From an uncultured Saprospiraceae bacterium (GTDB taxonomy: Bacteria; Bacteroidota; Bacteroidia; Chitinophagales; Saprospiraceae), in contig CAJQRD010000034.1 in the NCBI GenBank assembly GCA_905480605.1, forward strand, positions 1-64,000: a stretch of DNA of 64,000 nucleotides, read 5' to 3'. This document shows, one piece after another, positions 1-8,776 of the stretch (position 1 is its first letter; each line of letters starts with the position of its first letter). The notes under the pieces were generated by a model. The model had not been told where the DNA came from. It searched no databases and worked only from the letters and a program-made list of their open reading frames with translations. Made by a program: the position numbers and the translations under genes.

Positions 1-413
1 CTGTATTTTTTGCTTCAAGAGCAGCAATACCATATTTAAAAAAGGGAGAACATCCATCCATTATTAATTATACCTCTAATGCAGCTTGGACTGCCGGTGG
101 TCCAGGAGCAGGTGTTTACGGAACATCTAAAGCAGGTGTTCATGCAATAACTAGAGCTTTGGCAAAAGATTTAGCCGAATACAGAATTAGAGTTAACGCA
201 GTATCTCCAGGAACAATTGATACACCTTTTCATGCACAAATTAAAGCAACAAAACCTGAAGTATTTGCTTCTTGGGCAAATAATATTATGCTAGGAAGAC
301 TAGGTCAACCAGAAGATGTTGCTGGTGTTGTTTCTTTTTTAGCCAGCAAAGATGCTTCTTTTATTACAGCAGAAACGATCCAAATCGGAGGCGGTCAAGC
401 ATTAGGAATCTAG
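1..413 (+). CDS. SDR-family oxidoreductase, 5' end outside the window
   Basis: The frame is open from base 3 back to the window edge, so this is the C-terminal ~136 residues of a short-chain dehydrogenase/reductase of about 250 residues. Visible are the substrate-site stretch NYTSNAAW and the catalytic YGTSK pair (Tyr and Lys four apart), followed by the RVNAVSPGTIDTPF loop that closes over NAD(P)H and a typical C-terminus ending FITAETIQIGGGQ. It lies 24 bases before a second SDR and upstream of KDG kinase and KDPG aldolase, which suggests reduction of a keto-uronate such as 4-deoxy-5-erythro-hexoseulose uronate (DEH). The SDR fold is certain; the substrate is inferred from context. Confidence 0.88.
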   Translation, partial: VFFASRAAIPYLKKGEHPSIINYTSNAAWTAGGPGAGVYGTSKAGVHAITRALAKDLAEYRIRVNAVSPGTIDTPFHAQIKATKPEVFASWANNIMLGRLGQPEDVAGVVSFLASKDASFITAETIQIGGGQALGI

Positions 414-437
414 CTATAAGTTTATAAAAAAAATATA

Positions 438-1193
438 ATGAGTAAATTTTCAGGAAAAGTAGCTGTGGTAACAGGTGGTTCTAGAGATATTGGTAGAGCA
501 ATTTCTATTAAGCTAGCTAAAGAAGGAGCTAAAGTAGTTGTAAATTATAATAGTTCAGAAGCTGGAGCTTATGACACAGTTAACCAAATAAAAGCATTTG
601 GAGGTGAAGCAATTGCAGTTAAAGCTGATATTTCAAAATTAAGTGACATTAAGAATTTGAAAGCCAAAACTGTTGAAACTTTTGGAAATAAAGTTGATAT
701 TTTAGTTAATAATGCGGGTGGACTTTTTGCAAGAAAAACACTGCAAGAATTTGATGAGGAATTCTATAACTTGGTTATGGATGTTAACTTTAAAGCTACA
801 GTTTTTGTAATGCAAGCATTTGAGCCCTTAATGGGGCAAGGAAGTTCAATTATCAATCTTTCATCACAAGCATCAAGAGATGGGGGAGGTGGAGGTTCTT
901 CGCTTTACGGTTCTTCTAAAGGCGCTGTAACTACATTTACAAGAGCAATGGCAAAGGAATTAGGCCCTAAAGGTATTAGAGTAAATGCGGTTTGCCCAGG
1001 CTTAATTGGAACAAAATTCCATGATGATTTTACGAAGGATGAAATACGTGTAAAAGTAGCAGCAGGTACTCCTTTAAGAAGAGAAGGTAAAGCTGAAGAG
1101 GTAGCCGATTTAGTGTCTTACTTGGCATCTGATGAAGCTTCTTTTATAACTGGAAATAATTTAGACATTAATGGTGGTTTAGCATTTAGTTAA
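438..1193 (+). CDS. SDR-family oxidoreductase, probable DEH/keto-uronate reductase
   Basis: This is a 251-residue short-chain dehydrogenase of normal length. The cofactor motif TGGSRDIG is at residues 12-19, NNAG sits near residue 93, the catalytic Ser is in NLSSQAS near 144, and YGSSK gives Tyr157 and Lys161. The protein ends with the usual FITGNNLDINGG. SDRs of this type are found in alginate and pectin operons of marine Bacteroidota, where they reduce the unsaturated-uronate product DEH to 2-keto-3-deoxygluconate. The next two genes, KDG kinase and KDPG aldolase, consume exactly that product. FabG-like or KduD-like activity cannot be excluded from sequence alone. Confidence 0.87.
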   Translation: MSKFSGKVAVVTGGSRDIGRAISIKLAKEGAKVVVNYNSSEAGAYDTVNQIKAFGGEAIAVKADISKLSDIKNLKAKTVETFGNKVDILVNNAGGLFARKTLQEFDEEFYNLVMDVNFKATVFVMQAFEPLMGQGSSIINLSSQASRDGGGGGSSLYGSSKGAVTTFTRAMAKELGPKGIRVNAVCPGLIGTKFHDDFTKDEIRVKVAAGTPLRREGKAEEVADLVSYLASDEASFITGNNLDINGGLAFS

Positions 1194-1204
1194 AAAAATA
1201 AGTA

Positions 1205-2236
1205 ATGAAAGTAGTAACATTTGGAGAAATTATGTTGCGATTGTCTCCACCCAATTGGAATCGATTCAGTCAAGCTTCTCAGTTTGATGTGATCTATGGT
1301 GGAGGAGAAAGCAACGTTGCTCTCAGTTTGGCAAACTATGGAATGCCAGTTGATTTTATTACCCGCGTGCCTAAAAATGATATTGGTGAATGTGCATTGA
1401 TGCAAATGCGTAAATACAATGTAGGCGTCAATAATTGTGTTAGAGGTGGTGAACGATTGGGTATTTACTTTTTAGAAACTGGAGCTGTAGCAAGAGGTAG
1501 TAAGGTAGTTTATGATAGAGCACATTCTGCTATGTCGACAATTGAACCCGGCATGGTTGATTGGGACAAAGTATTTGAAGGTGTGACTTGGTTTCATTGG
1601 ACAGGTATTACGCCTGCAATTTCGCAGTCTGCCGCGGATACTTGTTTGGAAGCTTGTCAAGCAGCTAATAGATTGGGTATTACTGTATCCACAGATTTGA
1701 ATTATCGTAAAAAATTATGGAAATATGGTAAGAGACCACAAGAGGTTATGCCGGCTTTGGTTGAATGTTGCGATGTTATTTTGGGGAACGAGGAAGATGC
1801 TGAAAAGCATTTTGATATCCATCCAGAAGGTGTAGATGTAACTCAAGGAGGCTCAGTTGATGGAAATTCCTATCTATCCGTTTGCCAGCAACTTATGAAT
1901 AGGTTTTCAAGGACTAAAAAGGTTATTGTAACATTGAGGGATTCAATCAGTGCCTCTCATAACAATTGGTCTGGCGTTCTGTATAACGGTGAGAAATTAC
2001 ATGAATCTAAGCATTATCAAATTACACATATTGTGGATAGAGTAGGGGGCGGTGATAGTTTTATGGGTGGATTGATTTACGGTTTGAATACTTATGACAA
2101 TGATCAAGATGCCTTGGAATTTGCAGTGGCAGCTTCATGTTTGAAGCATACTATTTTTGGTGATGCCAATTTAGTAACGGTTGATGAGGTTGAAAAATTA
2201 ATGAACGGAGATGCTTCAGGACGTGTAAGCAGATAA
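1205..2236 (+). CDS. kdgK: 2-keto-3-deoxygluconate kinase, PfkB family
   Basis: This 343-residue protein is a ribokinase/PfkB-family sugar kinase. The N-terminal FGEIMLRLSP and the YGGGESNVALSLANYG stretch form the sugar-binding region. The C-terminal signature DRVGGGDSFMGG carries the catalytic base Asp284. It would phosphorylate 2-keto-3-deoxygluconate with ATP to KDPG in the cytoplasm. It starts 11 bases after the SDR stop and is followed 25 bases later by KDPG aldolase, so the three steps are probably one transcript. The family call is firm; KDG specificity rests on the neighbours. Confidence 0.9.
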   Translation: MKVVTFGEIMLRLSPPNWNRFSQASQFDVIYGGGESNVALSLANYGMPVDFITRVPKNDIGECALMQMRKYNVGVNNCVRGGERLGIYFLETGAVARGSKVVYDRAHSAMSTIEPGMVDWDKVFEGVTWFHWTGITPAISQSAADTCLEACQAANRLGITVSTDLNYRKKLWKYGKRPQEVMPALVECCDVILGNEEDAEKHFDIHPEGVDVTQGGSVDGNSYLSVCQQLMNRFSRTKKVIVTLRDSISASHNNWSGVLYNGEKLHESKHYQITHIVDRVGGGDSFMGGLIYGLNTYDNDQDALEFAVAASCLKHTIFGDANLVTVDEVEKLMNGDASGRVSR

Positions 2237-2261
2237 TCTGATAAGCATATAAAACAAAGTA

Positions 2262-2927
2262 ATGGCTAGATTTAAAAAAGAAAAAGTACTTGCTACAATG
2301 CGCACAACAGGTTTTGTGCCTTTGTTCTTTAACAGTAATCCCGACGTTTGTATCGAAGTTGTAAATGCTTGTTATAAAGGAGGCGCAAGATTGCTAGAGT
2401 TTACCAATCGTGGTGACTTTGCTCATGAAGTTTTTGGTGAAATCAATAAATATTGTGCAGCGAATTTACCAGAAATGATTTTGGGTGTTGGAAGTGTAAC
2501 GGACAGCGGAATGGCTTCTTTATATTTAAACCTGGGGGCGAACTTTGTTGTGACTCCTATATTTCGAGAAGATATTGCCATGGTATGTAACCGTAAAAAA
2601 GTGCCTTGGTCTCCGGGATGTGGCTCCCTTACAGAGATCTGTAAAGCAGAAGAATTGGGTTGTGACATCGTAAAATTATTTCCTGGGGGTATGTATGGGC
2701 CAGCATTTATAAAAGCTATAAAAGGCCCTCAGCCATGGACAGAGCTTATGCCAACCGGTGGTGTTGATATCACGAAAGAAAATTTAAAATCTTGGTTTGA
2801 TGCGGGAGCTACTTGTGTAGGCATCGGCTCCAAACTTATTTCAGAAGATATCTTACAATCAAAAGATTACAATAAACTACAACAAAATGTAGCAGATGTT
2901 TGTGCTACTATTAAAGCAATTAGATAG
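2262..2927 (+). CDS. eda: KDPG/KHG aldolase
   Basis: This 221-residue protein is a class I aldolase that splits 2-keto-3-deoxy-6-phosphogluconate into pyruvate and glyceraldehyde 3-phosphate. The Schiff-base lysine is Lys138 in DIVKLFPGG. LLEFTNRGD, the GVGSV glycine loop and the phosphate-binding PTGGVD and GIGSKL segments are all in place. Length is normal for the trimeric Eda family. It is the last gene of the catabolic cluster and links uronate degradation to lower glycolysis. About 240 bases of AT-rich sequence with no clear signal follow. Confidence 0.93.
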   Translation: MARFKKEKVLATMRTTGFVPLFFNSNPDVCIEVVNACYKGGARLLEFTNRGDFAHEVFGEINKYCAANLPEMILGVGSVTDSGMASLYLNLGANFVVTPIFREDIAMVCNRKKVPWSPGCGSLTEICKAEELGCDIVKLFPGGMYGPAFIKAIKGPQPWTELMPTGGVDITKENLKSWFDAGATCVGIGSKLISEDILQSKDYNKLQQNVADVCATIKAIR

Positions 2928-3170
2928 TTATTTATTCGTTTTATAATTATAGGGTAGGCGGATCTGTTTGCCCTTATTTTCCTTCTATTATAAATTCAAT
3001 GTTGCCTTTGACTTGGTTGGAGGAATTTATTTATTATGTTGATTTAGGATTATCAAAAATATTTATTACAATTTTTACATAAATTCAGCTGTTGTAAGAT
3101 TAGATGGTATTCAAATCGTTTCTGTTGTTTAAGATGGAGTTGAGAATCATTTTTTAATTACTTATAATAC

Positions 3171-3428
3171 CTATATGGCACAAGTATCAAAAGACTGAAA
3201 ATCTACATTGTCAATTGAGATGATATAATCAAACCTAATTTTAATTTCCTTTTCCTTGAGAACCACAAATTCTCCATTTCCAATGTTAATCCAATCCTTG
3301 ATGACTGATTTGATAAATTGTCTTTTACCGAAATCATCTAAATAGTGAATATCGACCAATTTGCGCAGGGTGGCAAAATGCTCAATGTGATCATGTAATT
3401 GACAAGCTATGGCTTTGTATTCTTTCAT
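3171..3428 (-). CDS. Rof-like (Rho-binding antiterminator family) small protein
   Basis: This 85-residue protein has the layout of the Rof/YaeO family: an opening YKAIACQLHDHIE (compare YxPIxCxxYDxLE), an SH3-like strand run, and a closing IRFDYIISIDNVDF that matches the xLRLDxIxSxD end of the family. E. coli Rof binds transcription terminator Rho and blocks RNA loading. That biochemistry is known for E. coli; for this protein it is inferred from the pattern only. It lies 82 bases downstream of pxpC on the same strand and may be co-transcribed with it. The sequence match is moderate, and the family also contains members of unknown role. Confidence 0.65.
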   Translation of the reverse strand: MKEYKAIACQLHDHIEHFATLRKLVDIHYLDDFGKRQFIKSVIKDWINIGNGEFVVLKEKEIKIRFDYIISIDNVDFQSFDTCAI

Positions 3429-3510
3429 TACTTATTATTAGTATTACAACGAAGGTCATTATACTTTGGTTCATTGGGTGATATTGCTAAATAAGTTGTT
3501 TTATAAAACC

Positions 3511-4368
3511 TTATAATTGTTTGAAAATTATCGTTTTTCCAATACCAACAACCTTTTCCAAATCTTGTATATTTATATAACCGATACGTGGATAGCCACC
3601 TGTTGTTTGTCCATCTTTGAGAACAATAATAGGTTGTCCTGATGGAGGTAGTTGAATAAATCCAGGTAATACTGGTACACTGTGCTCCAGTTGATAGTTT
3701 TTTGTAGTTAACCTTGATCCTTCAAGTCTTGCACCCATCCGATTGCTACTAGAACTAATTTTATATTCTGAGTTAAATAATATGCTAAGTGATTTATTGT
3801 CCAAGAATTTAAATTCTGGGCCTTTGTGAAATTGTATTATTTCTTTCGTCACTTCAGTCCAGTTTTCTTTAATTTTCCTATTTACATGACTTAGGTTCTT
3901 ATTGTCAATTGAGATAATATCACCTTCCTTTAGGAACATTCCATTTATCCCTCCTAGGTTGGCGTTGGCATAAGTTGATTGAGATGCATAATGCTTTTGA
4001 CCACCTAGTTTTCCTTGAAAGGCAATATATGCCAAGTGAGCATTTTTTTGTGGACTTCCTTTTAGCGTATCTCCTTTTTTTACGTATATAGTTTTATTAC
4101 GGCTAACTTTACTATCATTAACCATAAAATTGAAATCATCTCCTGTAATTGATAGACAATTGTCATCGATAAATTCCAATTGTGGTGGAATTAAAGTGCA
4201 TTCTAGAAGGGCATCATTCTTTTTATTTCCCACTAAGAAGTTAGCCAGTTCCGCCTTTGATGGTAACATGTAACCAGAATTTGGTATGGCGTAATATGAC
4301 AACCCAATTCTCCCTTTGTCCTGAATTGACGTCATCAATCCTGATTTTATAATTTTAACTCTTGGCAT
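3511..4368 (-). CDS. pxpC: 5-oxoprolinase subunit C (KipA/carboxyltransferase-like)
   Basis: This 285-residue protein belongs to the biotin-dependent carboxyltransferase-like family represented by KipA/PxpC. It has the N-terminal VKIIKSGLMTSIQDKGRIG, the middle SSNRMGARLEG and the late QLPPSGQPIIVLKDGQTTGGYPRIG, all hallmark stretches. With PxpA and PxpB it forms the prokaryotic ATP-dependent 5-oxoprolinase, which opens 5-oxoproline, a damage product of glutamine, to glutamate. Its start overlaps the end of pxpB by 14 bases, showing translational coupling. KipA also antagonises sporulation kinase control in Bacillus, which is not relevant here. Confidence 0.92.
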   Translation of the reverse strand: MPRVKIIKSGLMTSIQDKGRIGLSYYAIPNSGYMLPSKAELANFLVGNKKNDALLECTLIPPQLEFIDDNCLSITGDDFNFMVNDSKVSRNKTIYVKKGDTLKGSPQKNAHLAYIAFQGKLGGQKHYASQSTYANANLGGINGMFLKEGDIISIDNKNLSHVNRKIKENWTEVTKEIIQFHKGPEFKFLDNKSLSILFNSEYKISSSSNRMGARLEGSRLTTKNYQLEHSVPVLPGFIQLPPSGQPIIVLKDGQTTGGYPRIGYINIQDLEKVVGIGKTIIFKQL

Positions 4369-5080
4369 TATAACTTATTAAATTGTGATCAGATGACTGG
4401 AGAATAGTTAGTTCGTCCTGAGTAATTCTTTTAAGTTTTATTTTGTCACCGACCTTCAATAAGTTAGGCGGTAATTTGGGGACGTTAGAAACAGTAAAAG
4501 CTGATGAACCAATTATGTTCCAACCAGCTGGGCTTGGAATGCTATAGAGACCTAAGTATTGTGCACCAATGGCCAAACTGTTTGGTGGAATTATTTTGGT
4601 AGGTGATGACTTTCTTTTACATTGCATATGTGGTGGAAGTCCTGTCAAATATAAAAAGCCAGGAAGGAAACCATACATTGCTAGAGTAAATTCAATATTT
4701 AATATTTCGTTGATGTACTTTTCTGTTGTTGTTTTGCAATTGTCTTCTATCAAGTTCCAGTCAGTACCGCTTTCAAAACACACTGGGAGATTGTATGTTT
4801 TTCCTGGAGTTTGCTTATTTAAGTTTTTTTTGTCAAAAGCTTTTACGCTCATATTTATTATTTCATAAATTTCTTTTGAAGAATAATTTTGATTTAATTT
4901 TAAACATACTTCAGTTTCAGTACTAATGACTTCATCAGTAAATTTGAACTTTGCTTCAAACAAGGCCTGTCCTAATTGGGGTATGATTTTAGAAATACTG
5001 TTTGCTTCCTTTAAAATCAAGAAATCATTATTATAATTCTCAATGTATATTTTATGATTACCTAATTGGAAGTATTGCAA
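4355..5080 (-). CDS. pxpB: 5-oxoprolinase subunit B (KipI-like)
   Basis: This 241-residue protein of the allophanate-hydrolase subunit 1/KipI family is close to the usual length. Visible family stretches are LPVCFESGTDW, the central LAMYGFLPGFLYLTGLPPHMQCKR region and SPAGWNIIGSS near the C-terminus. It partners PxpC in 5-oxoproline hydrolysis. The start lies inside the end of pxpA with a 23-base overlap, and its own 3' end overlaps pxpC, so A-B-C is a tightly coupled operon on the minus strand. The call is well supported by both motif and order. Confidence 0.92.
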   Translation of the reverse strand: MQYFQLGNHKIYIENYNNDFLILKEANSISKIIPQLGQALFEAKFKFTDEVISTETEVCLKLNQNYSSKEIYEIINMSVKAFDKKNLNKQTPGKTYNLPVCFESGTDWNLIEDNCKTTTEKYINEILNIEFTLAMYGFLPGFLYLTGLPPHMQCKRKSSPTKIIPPNSLAIGAQYLGLYSIPSPAGWNIIGSSAFTVSNVPKLPPNLLKVGDKIKLKRITQDELTILQSSDHNLISYNAKS

Positions 5081-5828
5081 CGCCTTTGGATTTTAAATGT
5101 TCATTAATATGCTTAGCCAAAGCAATAGCACCTTCAGTATCACTGTGCAGACATATTGTGTCCGCGCAAACCTTATGTTGATTGCCTTCAAAGTCTATGA
5201 TCGTCCCATTAATTAAAGTATCTACTTGTTGTAATATTTCAGATTTTGAATGAATGACTGAGCCTTCATTTTGCCTTGAACGCAATTGATTACGTGTTGC
5301 GTAAGTACGGTCAGCAAACACTTCACTGACGAAGTTTATTTTGTTTTCTTGGCATGTTTTTTCGAAGATAGAATTAGCCATTCCATATACTTTAGTACTT
5401 GGACCAATCTCCTTTACAATATCAATAAACATTAATGATAAATTCTTATCCTTTGCCAGATCATTGTATAGTGCACCATGTGGTTTGATATGGTTTAAGG
5501 ATAAGCCAATATTTTCAGTCATTTTTTGAATTGATATAATTTGTTGTTTGAGTTCTTTTATAAGTGTTTCTAAATCAATTTTTGGTGTAATCCGCCCAAA
5601 GTTTTCTTTGTCATTATATGAAGGGTGTGCACCAATTGCAACCTTATGTTTATGTGCCAATCTTACAGTTTGCTCACTTAATAATAATGAACCAGAATGA
5701 AGTCCGCAACAAACATTGCAAGAGGAAATATATGGCATGATCTCTTCATCGAAATTAAGGCCAGTAATAGGGTGGAGTTCACCCATGTCGCAATTCAAAT
5801 CTATTTTCTGTAATGTTTCAGTCTCCAT
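5058..5828 (-). CDS. pxpA: 5-oxoprolinase subunit A (LamB/YcsF family)
   Basis: This 256-residue LamB/YcsF protein is the TIM-barrel-like subunit of 5-oxoprolinase. The N-terminal IDLNCDMGE, the VAIGAHPSYND strand and HIKPHGALYND are diagnostic. The segment usually written NIACGFHAGD appears here as NVCCGLHSGS, a divergent version of a conserved ligand loop. It is the first gene of pxpABC. The 236-base gap before the peroxidase gene should hold its promoter, but I see no clear TAnnTTTG box there. Confidence 0.92.
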   Translation of the reverse strand: METETLQKIDLNCDMGELHPITGLNFDEEIMPYISSCNVCCGLHSGSLLLSEQTVRLAHKHKVAIGAHPSYNDKENFGRITPKIDLETLIKELKQQIISIQKMTENIGLSLNHIKPHGALYNDLAKDKNLSLMFIDIVKEIGPSTKVYGMANSIFEKTCQENKINFVSEVFADRTYATRNQLRSRQNEGSVIHSKSEILQQVDTLINGTIIDFEGNQHKVCADTICLHSDTEGAIALAKHINEHLKSKGVAILPIR

Positions 5829-6000
5829 TTATTTAGTGAAGATAGCTAATTTGAAGTTTAAAGTTTACGATTATAGTATGCATTAAACGTACCCCAATTA
5901 ATTGCTTGTACTCTTAAATATAAGGCAAGCCAAATAGAAGGCTATTGGAATCATATTTGCTTGTGATTTTAATTGATAAGCAAGCATCTTACAAATGAAA

Positions 6001-6028
6001 AAGGTCAGCTGGATATCCAGCTGACCTT
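6001..6028 (-). terminator. Intrinsic terminator of the peroxidase gene
   Basis: A perfect 12-bp stem, AAGGTCAGCTGG paired with CCAGCTGACCTT, closes on a four-base ATAT loop. It is flanked by A-runs on one side and T-runs on the other. Read leftward, the stem is followed by a run of T and lies 37 bases past the stop of the gene at 6065, so it fits as that gene's terminator. The same hairpin could also work rightward, but no plus-strand gene ends here. Confidence 0.85.
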
Positions 6029-6064
6029 TTCTTCTTTTTTCTGTAATTGCTTTTCAAATAGTTG

Positions 6065-7504
6065 TTATTGAACAATCAATTTTTTCAATGATCTTGCTTC
6101 ACCTAGACTTACTTCAACAAAGTACATACCCGCACTGAATTTATTTTTATCTAAGGTGAAATATTCACCATTTAATTTTCGAGTCTCAATGAGTTGTCCC
6201 GAACTGCTAAGGATATTTACTTGAACTTGTTCATTGTTTGGATTATCAAATTCTATTGTTGCTTCACTAAGCATTGGATTAGGCTTTATAACAAATTGTA
6301 AGTCTGGAATCTGCGGCAAAGAAGACGAAGATTCAAATGGGTTCGACCATTTTTCATTTGTTTTAAATGACTCATCTGTTAGTGTTCCCAAAAATGAGAT
6401 TAATGCTTCCTTTTCTGAACTGGAAAAGTTAAAGCCGCCAGGAGGGAAGAAAAAGTTCCATTCATTTTCTTCAATATCTTCTGAATAGTGATTCAAAACC
6501 TCATCCAATGATTCAAATCTACCATCATGCATATATGGCGCAGTTAATGCTACATTTCTAAGACTCGGTATTTTGAATAAATTATTAAATTCAGCGTTCC
6601 AACCTCCTGCTCCATTGTCATCTTCATCTTCTGGTAATCCATTGTTGAAAATAAAAGGAAAACTTTCTAATTCAGACAATCCAATTGGTAGGAATATTTC
6701 TACTCCATTTCCAAAAAAACCAAATGGATTATGCGACCCCTGGCTGTGACAATTTGTACAATTTGCACTAAATAATTCTAAGCCGAGCATCTCTTGATTT
6801 GTAAAACTGTTAAATTGATCTGTACTAGCTCTATCAAATTTTGAATCAAAAGTCACCATTGAATTTATAAAATGAACAATGGCATCAACGATTCTTTCTT
6901 CATTAATTGTTGACGTCCCAAATGCTTTTGCAAATAATTCAGGATAGTACTCGGTTGAGGATAATTTTGTTTCTATATCTTCCATGTTGGCACCGATCTC
7001 ATTTTCATCAGTTAATGGCAAAACGATCATCTCATGGATATTGGTTTGACTCATGTCCCAAAAGAAATGAGATCTGTTGGACCATCCTAAATCATTAAGG
7101 GCCATTGAATTTCTTTTTGTCAAATCACTTATGCCCTCACTAAAAGCTTTATCATCGGCAAATGACTTTTCTTGTAAATGGCAGCTTGAACATGAGATAT
7201 TTTCAAGTGCTGATAATTTTTCATCATAGAAAAGCACTCTCCCTAATGTAGCAATGTCATTGTTTAAATTACTGATTGTTGATGTGTCAATTGGACCTGA
7301 TTCATAACCTGTCGGTATGTCTTCAGGAGGAGAAATTAGATGGTCAGGGAATACAACATTTCTGTAATCGAATGGTGTTTCGGGCAATATAGGTCCTTCG
7401 TTTACTGTGGTGATTACAAATGATTTGACTGATTTCGTTGTAAAGTTTGAAAGGAAAGCGATGAAAATAATGCATATTATCGCTGTGGCGAATGATTTTT
7501 TCAT
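6065..7504 (-). CDS. Di-haem cytochrome-c peroxidase/MauG-family protein with T9SS sorting domain
   Basis: This 479-residue secreted protein has an N-terminal signal segment (residues 1-20). Two haem-c attachment motifs follow, CSSCH at 105-109 and CTNCH at 249-253, as in bacterial di-haem peroxidases. APYMHDGRF is the usual late motif of this family. After about residue 400 comes an 80-residue beta-rich C-terminal domain with PNPMLSEATIEF and a GMYFVEV...KKLIVQ ending, the type A sorting domain cleaved during type IX secretion. It therefore probably acts at the cell surface or outside rather than in the periplasm, an uncommon place for this enzyme. The substrate is unknown: either H2O2 reduction or MauG-like oxidation. 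Confidence 0.88.
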   Translation of the reverse strand: MKKSFATAIICIIFIAFLSNFTTKSVKSFVITTVNEGPILPETPFDYRNVVFPDHLISPPEDIPTGYESGPIDTSTISNLNNDIATLGRVLFYDEKLSALENISCSSCHLQEKSFADDKAFSEGISDLTKRNSMALNDLGWSNRSHFFWDMSQTNIHEMIVLPLTDENEIGANMEDIETKLSSTEYYPELFAKAFGTSTINEERIVDAIVHFINSMVTFDSKFDRASTDQFNSFTNQEMLGLELFSANCTNCHSQGSHNPFGFFGNGVEIFLPIGLSELESFPFIFNNGLPEDEDDNGAGGWNAEFNNLFKIPSLRNVALTAPYMHDGRFESLDEVLNHYSEDIEENEWNFFFPPGGFNFSSSEKEALISFLGTLTDESFKTNEKWSNPFESSSSLPQIPDLQFVIKPNPMLSEATIEFDNPNNEQVQVNILSSSGQLIETRKLNGEYFTLDKNKFSAGMYFVEVSLGEARSLKKLIVQ

Positions 7505-7567
7505 GATTGTATAAATTTTATTATCATAAGTTAGGCAAAATGCTGAAATTAAAGAATAAAAAGTTGG

Positions 7568-7584
7568 CTTAGTTGTTAACTAAG
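7568..7584. promoter_or_regulatory. Inverted repeat in the peroxidase/murQ divergent region
   Basis: CTTAGTT and AACTAAG form a perfect 7-bp inverted repeat around a GTT centre. It lies between the divergent starts at 7504 and 7699. No T-run follows in either direction, so an operator is more likely than a terminator. No regulator is identified. Confidence 0.35.
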
Positions 7585-7651
7585 ACGTTTGATTTTTGAT
7601 TTTCGTTGGTAAAAAGTCTAATGTTTTTATTTTATTCCTTTAAGGTGTCAA

Positions 7652-7680
7652 TTGAAGATTATATCTTTTCGGTACATTTA
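7652..7680 (+). promoter_or_regulatory. Probable murQ promoter
   Basis: TTG at 7652-7654 and TACATTTA at 7673-7680 are 18 bases apart. This fits the Bacteroidota form TTG-N17-23-TAnnTTTG with one mismatch at the last base. The expected start of transcription is about 10 bases before the murQ ATG, giving a very short leader. Confidence 0.5.
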
Positions 7681-7698
7681 TAGAACATACTATCTCTT

Positions 7699-8511
7699 AT
7701 GCAAAAAATTACAGAAAAGGATTCTAAGCACAGGCATCTTGACAAAATGTCAACTTATGAATTGCTATCCAACATAAACAAAGAAGATCAAACAGTTCCT
7801 GATGCGATCAAGAAGATAATTCCTCAAATTGAAAAATTTGTAGATCAAGTGTATTCTAAAATGGCAGACGGTGGCAGACTTTTTTATATAGGTGCCGGTA
7901 CAAGTGGCAGGCTTGGAGTTGTTGATGCTTCAGAGTGTCCTCCTACATTTGGTGTGCCTCACGATTGGGTTGTTGGTATTATCGCTGGTGGTGATACCGC
8001 TATTAGAAATTCAGTTGAATACGCCGAGGATGATAAAAATCAGGCATTTGTTGATTTGAAAGAATATAATATCAATGGGACGGATATCGTATTGGGTATT
8101 GCCGCTTCTGGTACAACACCATATGTTATTGGTGGGTTAAATGCTTGCCAGGAAAATAGAATTACAACTGGGTGTTTAACTTGTAATCCAGGTGCTCCAA
8201 TGATAGAGTATGCTGATTATCCAATTGTATGCCCTGTTGGTCCTGAGTTTGTAACAGGTTCTACAAGAATGAAGGCAGGTACTTCTCAAAAATTAATTCT
8301 CAATATGATCTCAACTTCGGTGATGGTAAAGTTGGGCAGGGTAGTGGACAATAAAATGGTCGACATGCAATTGTCAAATGACAAATTGGTTGATCGTGGT
8401 GTAAAAATGGTTGTACAGCAAACAGGTTTGGATTATGAAAAAGCCAAAGCTATTCTTTTAGAACAATCGTCGGTAAGGAATGCGTTAGAATTTATCAATA
8501 ATAAAAGTTAA
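7699..8511 (+). CDS. murQ: N-acetylmuramic acid 6-phosphate etherase
   Basis: This 270-residue SIS-domain enzyme cleaves the lactyl ether of MurNAc 6-phosphate to give GlcNAc 6-phosphate and D-lactate in cell-wall recycling. The signature IGAGTSGRLGVVDASECPPTFG region is intact, as are GIAASGTTPYV and GSTRMKAGTSQKLILNM. It is somewhat shorter than the roughly 300-residue enteric enzyme, ending just after the SSVRNAL helix. It stands alone, with no adjacent MurNAc transporter or kinase. The 265-base gap to the next gene holds no clear feature. Confidence 0.95.
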   Translation: MQKITEKDSKHRHLDKMSTYELLSNINKEDQTVPDAIKKIIPQIEKFVDQVYSKMADGGRLFYIGAGTSGRLGVVDASECPPTFGVPHDWVVGIIAGGDTAIRNSVEYAEDDKNQAFVDLKEYNINGTDIVLGIAASGTTPYVIGGLNACQENRITTGCLTCNPGAPMIEYADYPIVCPVGPEFVTGSTRMKAGTSQKLILNMISTSVMVKLGRVVDNKMVDMQLSNDKLVDRGVKMVVQQTGLDYEKAKAILLEQSSVRNALEFINNKS

Positions 8512-8776
8512 ATCTTATGTCGCCAGCTTTAGGCACTGCCTTGATACTTGTAAGTTGGTAATGAAGTTTTTTCTGTAACAATTTTTTATTTAATCTATTT
8601 TAGAAACATAACTACCTTGGCAATATAACACTACCCATAGGTGTCTAAAATTTATCTTCGTTTGATTACGACAGGTAATAAACATAAACTCCAACAATAG
8701 CGTCCCTTTCGTTTATCTGACCATTTCAGCCATCTGATTCTTCATTTAAAACAGCACTATTTAGTGAGGTAATGCT

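Noticed and set aside
8598-8660. Eight-base inverted repeat ATTTTAGA...TCTAAAAT after murQ
   Set aside because: Arms are short, AT-rich and over 40 bases apart; no transposase or target duplication.
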